The notes under the pieces were generated by a model, which saw only the letters and a program-made list of their open reading frames with translations, was not told the origin of the DNA and did not search any database. Below, in pieces: positions 63,961 to 64,000 of a DNA stretch of 64,000 nucleotides. Each line of letters starts with the position of its first letter. Position 1 is the first letter of the stretch. The translations under genes were made by a program, and so were the position numbers. Source of the DNA: an endosymbiont of Lamellibrachia barhami (GTDB taxonomy: Bacteria > Pseudomonadota > Gammaproteobacteria > Chromatiales > Chromatiaceae); contig NZ_JAAVSH020000001.1 in assembly GCF_011947365.2 (NCBI RefSeq), positions 3,681,178-3,745,177 of the forward strand, given 5' to 3'.

Positions 63961-64000
63961 ACAATCGCGTAAACCCGCAATCAGCGCGGCAGATCACTCG

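Overview
The window looks like a chromosome segment of a gammaproteobacterial, chemoautotrophic sulfur oxidiser. It carries most of a reductive TCA (rTCA) cycle with a large-subunit (type II-like) ATP citrate lyase, a combination known from vestimentiferan tubeworm symbionts of the Candidatus Endoriftia type. That taxon is inferred from gene content only. No rRNA or tRNA gene was seen.

Layout. (A) 1-9013: an electron-transfer and 2-oxoglutarate synthase block on the + strand, hdrB(partial)-korDABC-hdrA-flxD-flxC-flxB-flxA. (B) 9133-15528: ATP citrate lyase (aclB, aclA) and monomeric isocitrate dehydrogenase. (C) 15.6-18.8 kb: two ferritin-like genes, a cyclic-nucleotide-domain protein and repeats. 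(D) 19.1-25.2 kb: aconitase, pntA, pntB, mdh. (E) 25.9-29.55 kb: start of an exopolysaccharide cluster (glycosyltransferase, Wza-like lipoprotein, broken Wzc-like gene). (F) 29.57-37.09 kb: a minus-strand type I restriction-modification operon whose hsdM, hsdS and hsdR are interleaved with HEPN/MNT, KilA-N, RhuM and phosphoesterase genes, followed by a fragment of dusA. (G) 37.6-41.8 kb: frdB-frdA fumarate reductase and citrate synthase. (H) 41.9-46.2 kb: periplasmic rhodanese and a 1.6-kb tandem duplication carrying hipB/hipA. (I) 46.4-51.2 kb: accessory and hypothetical genes, partly AT-rich, with several repeats. (J) 51.6-64.0 kb: beta-barrel and DsrE-like exported proteins, membrane and RNA-methyltransferase housekeeping genes, a redox/two-component cluster, peroxiredoxin, an XrtA-type ATPase, an OmpA lipoprotein and a broken peptidase-like gene.

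How the genes fit together: Kor, ACL, IDH, aconitase, Mdh and Frd are rTCA enzymes. The Hdr-Flx genes lying inside and after the kor operon suggest a flavin-based bifurcating complex that would supply low-potential ferredoxin to Kor. PntAB would supply NADPH for the monomeric NADP-IDH.

Caution: two sites (29555-29570 and 37571-37587) match the Oxford Nanopore ligation adapter and coincide exactly with abruptly truncated genes. The window is therefore probably a chimera of three pieces (1-29554, 29571-37570, 37588-64000) whose relative order is not supported. Homopolymer-type frameshifts near these sites, and perhaps the messy copy at 43.6-44.1 kb, look like unpolished sequence rather than biology.
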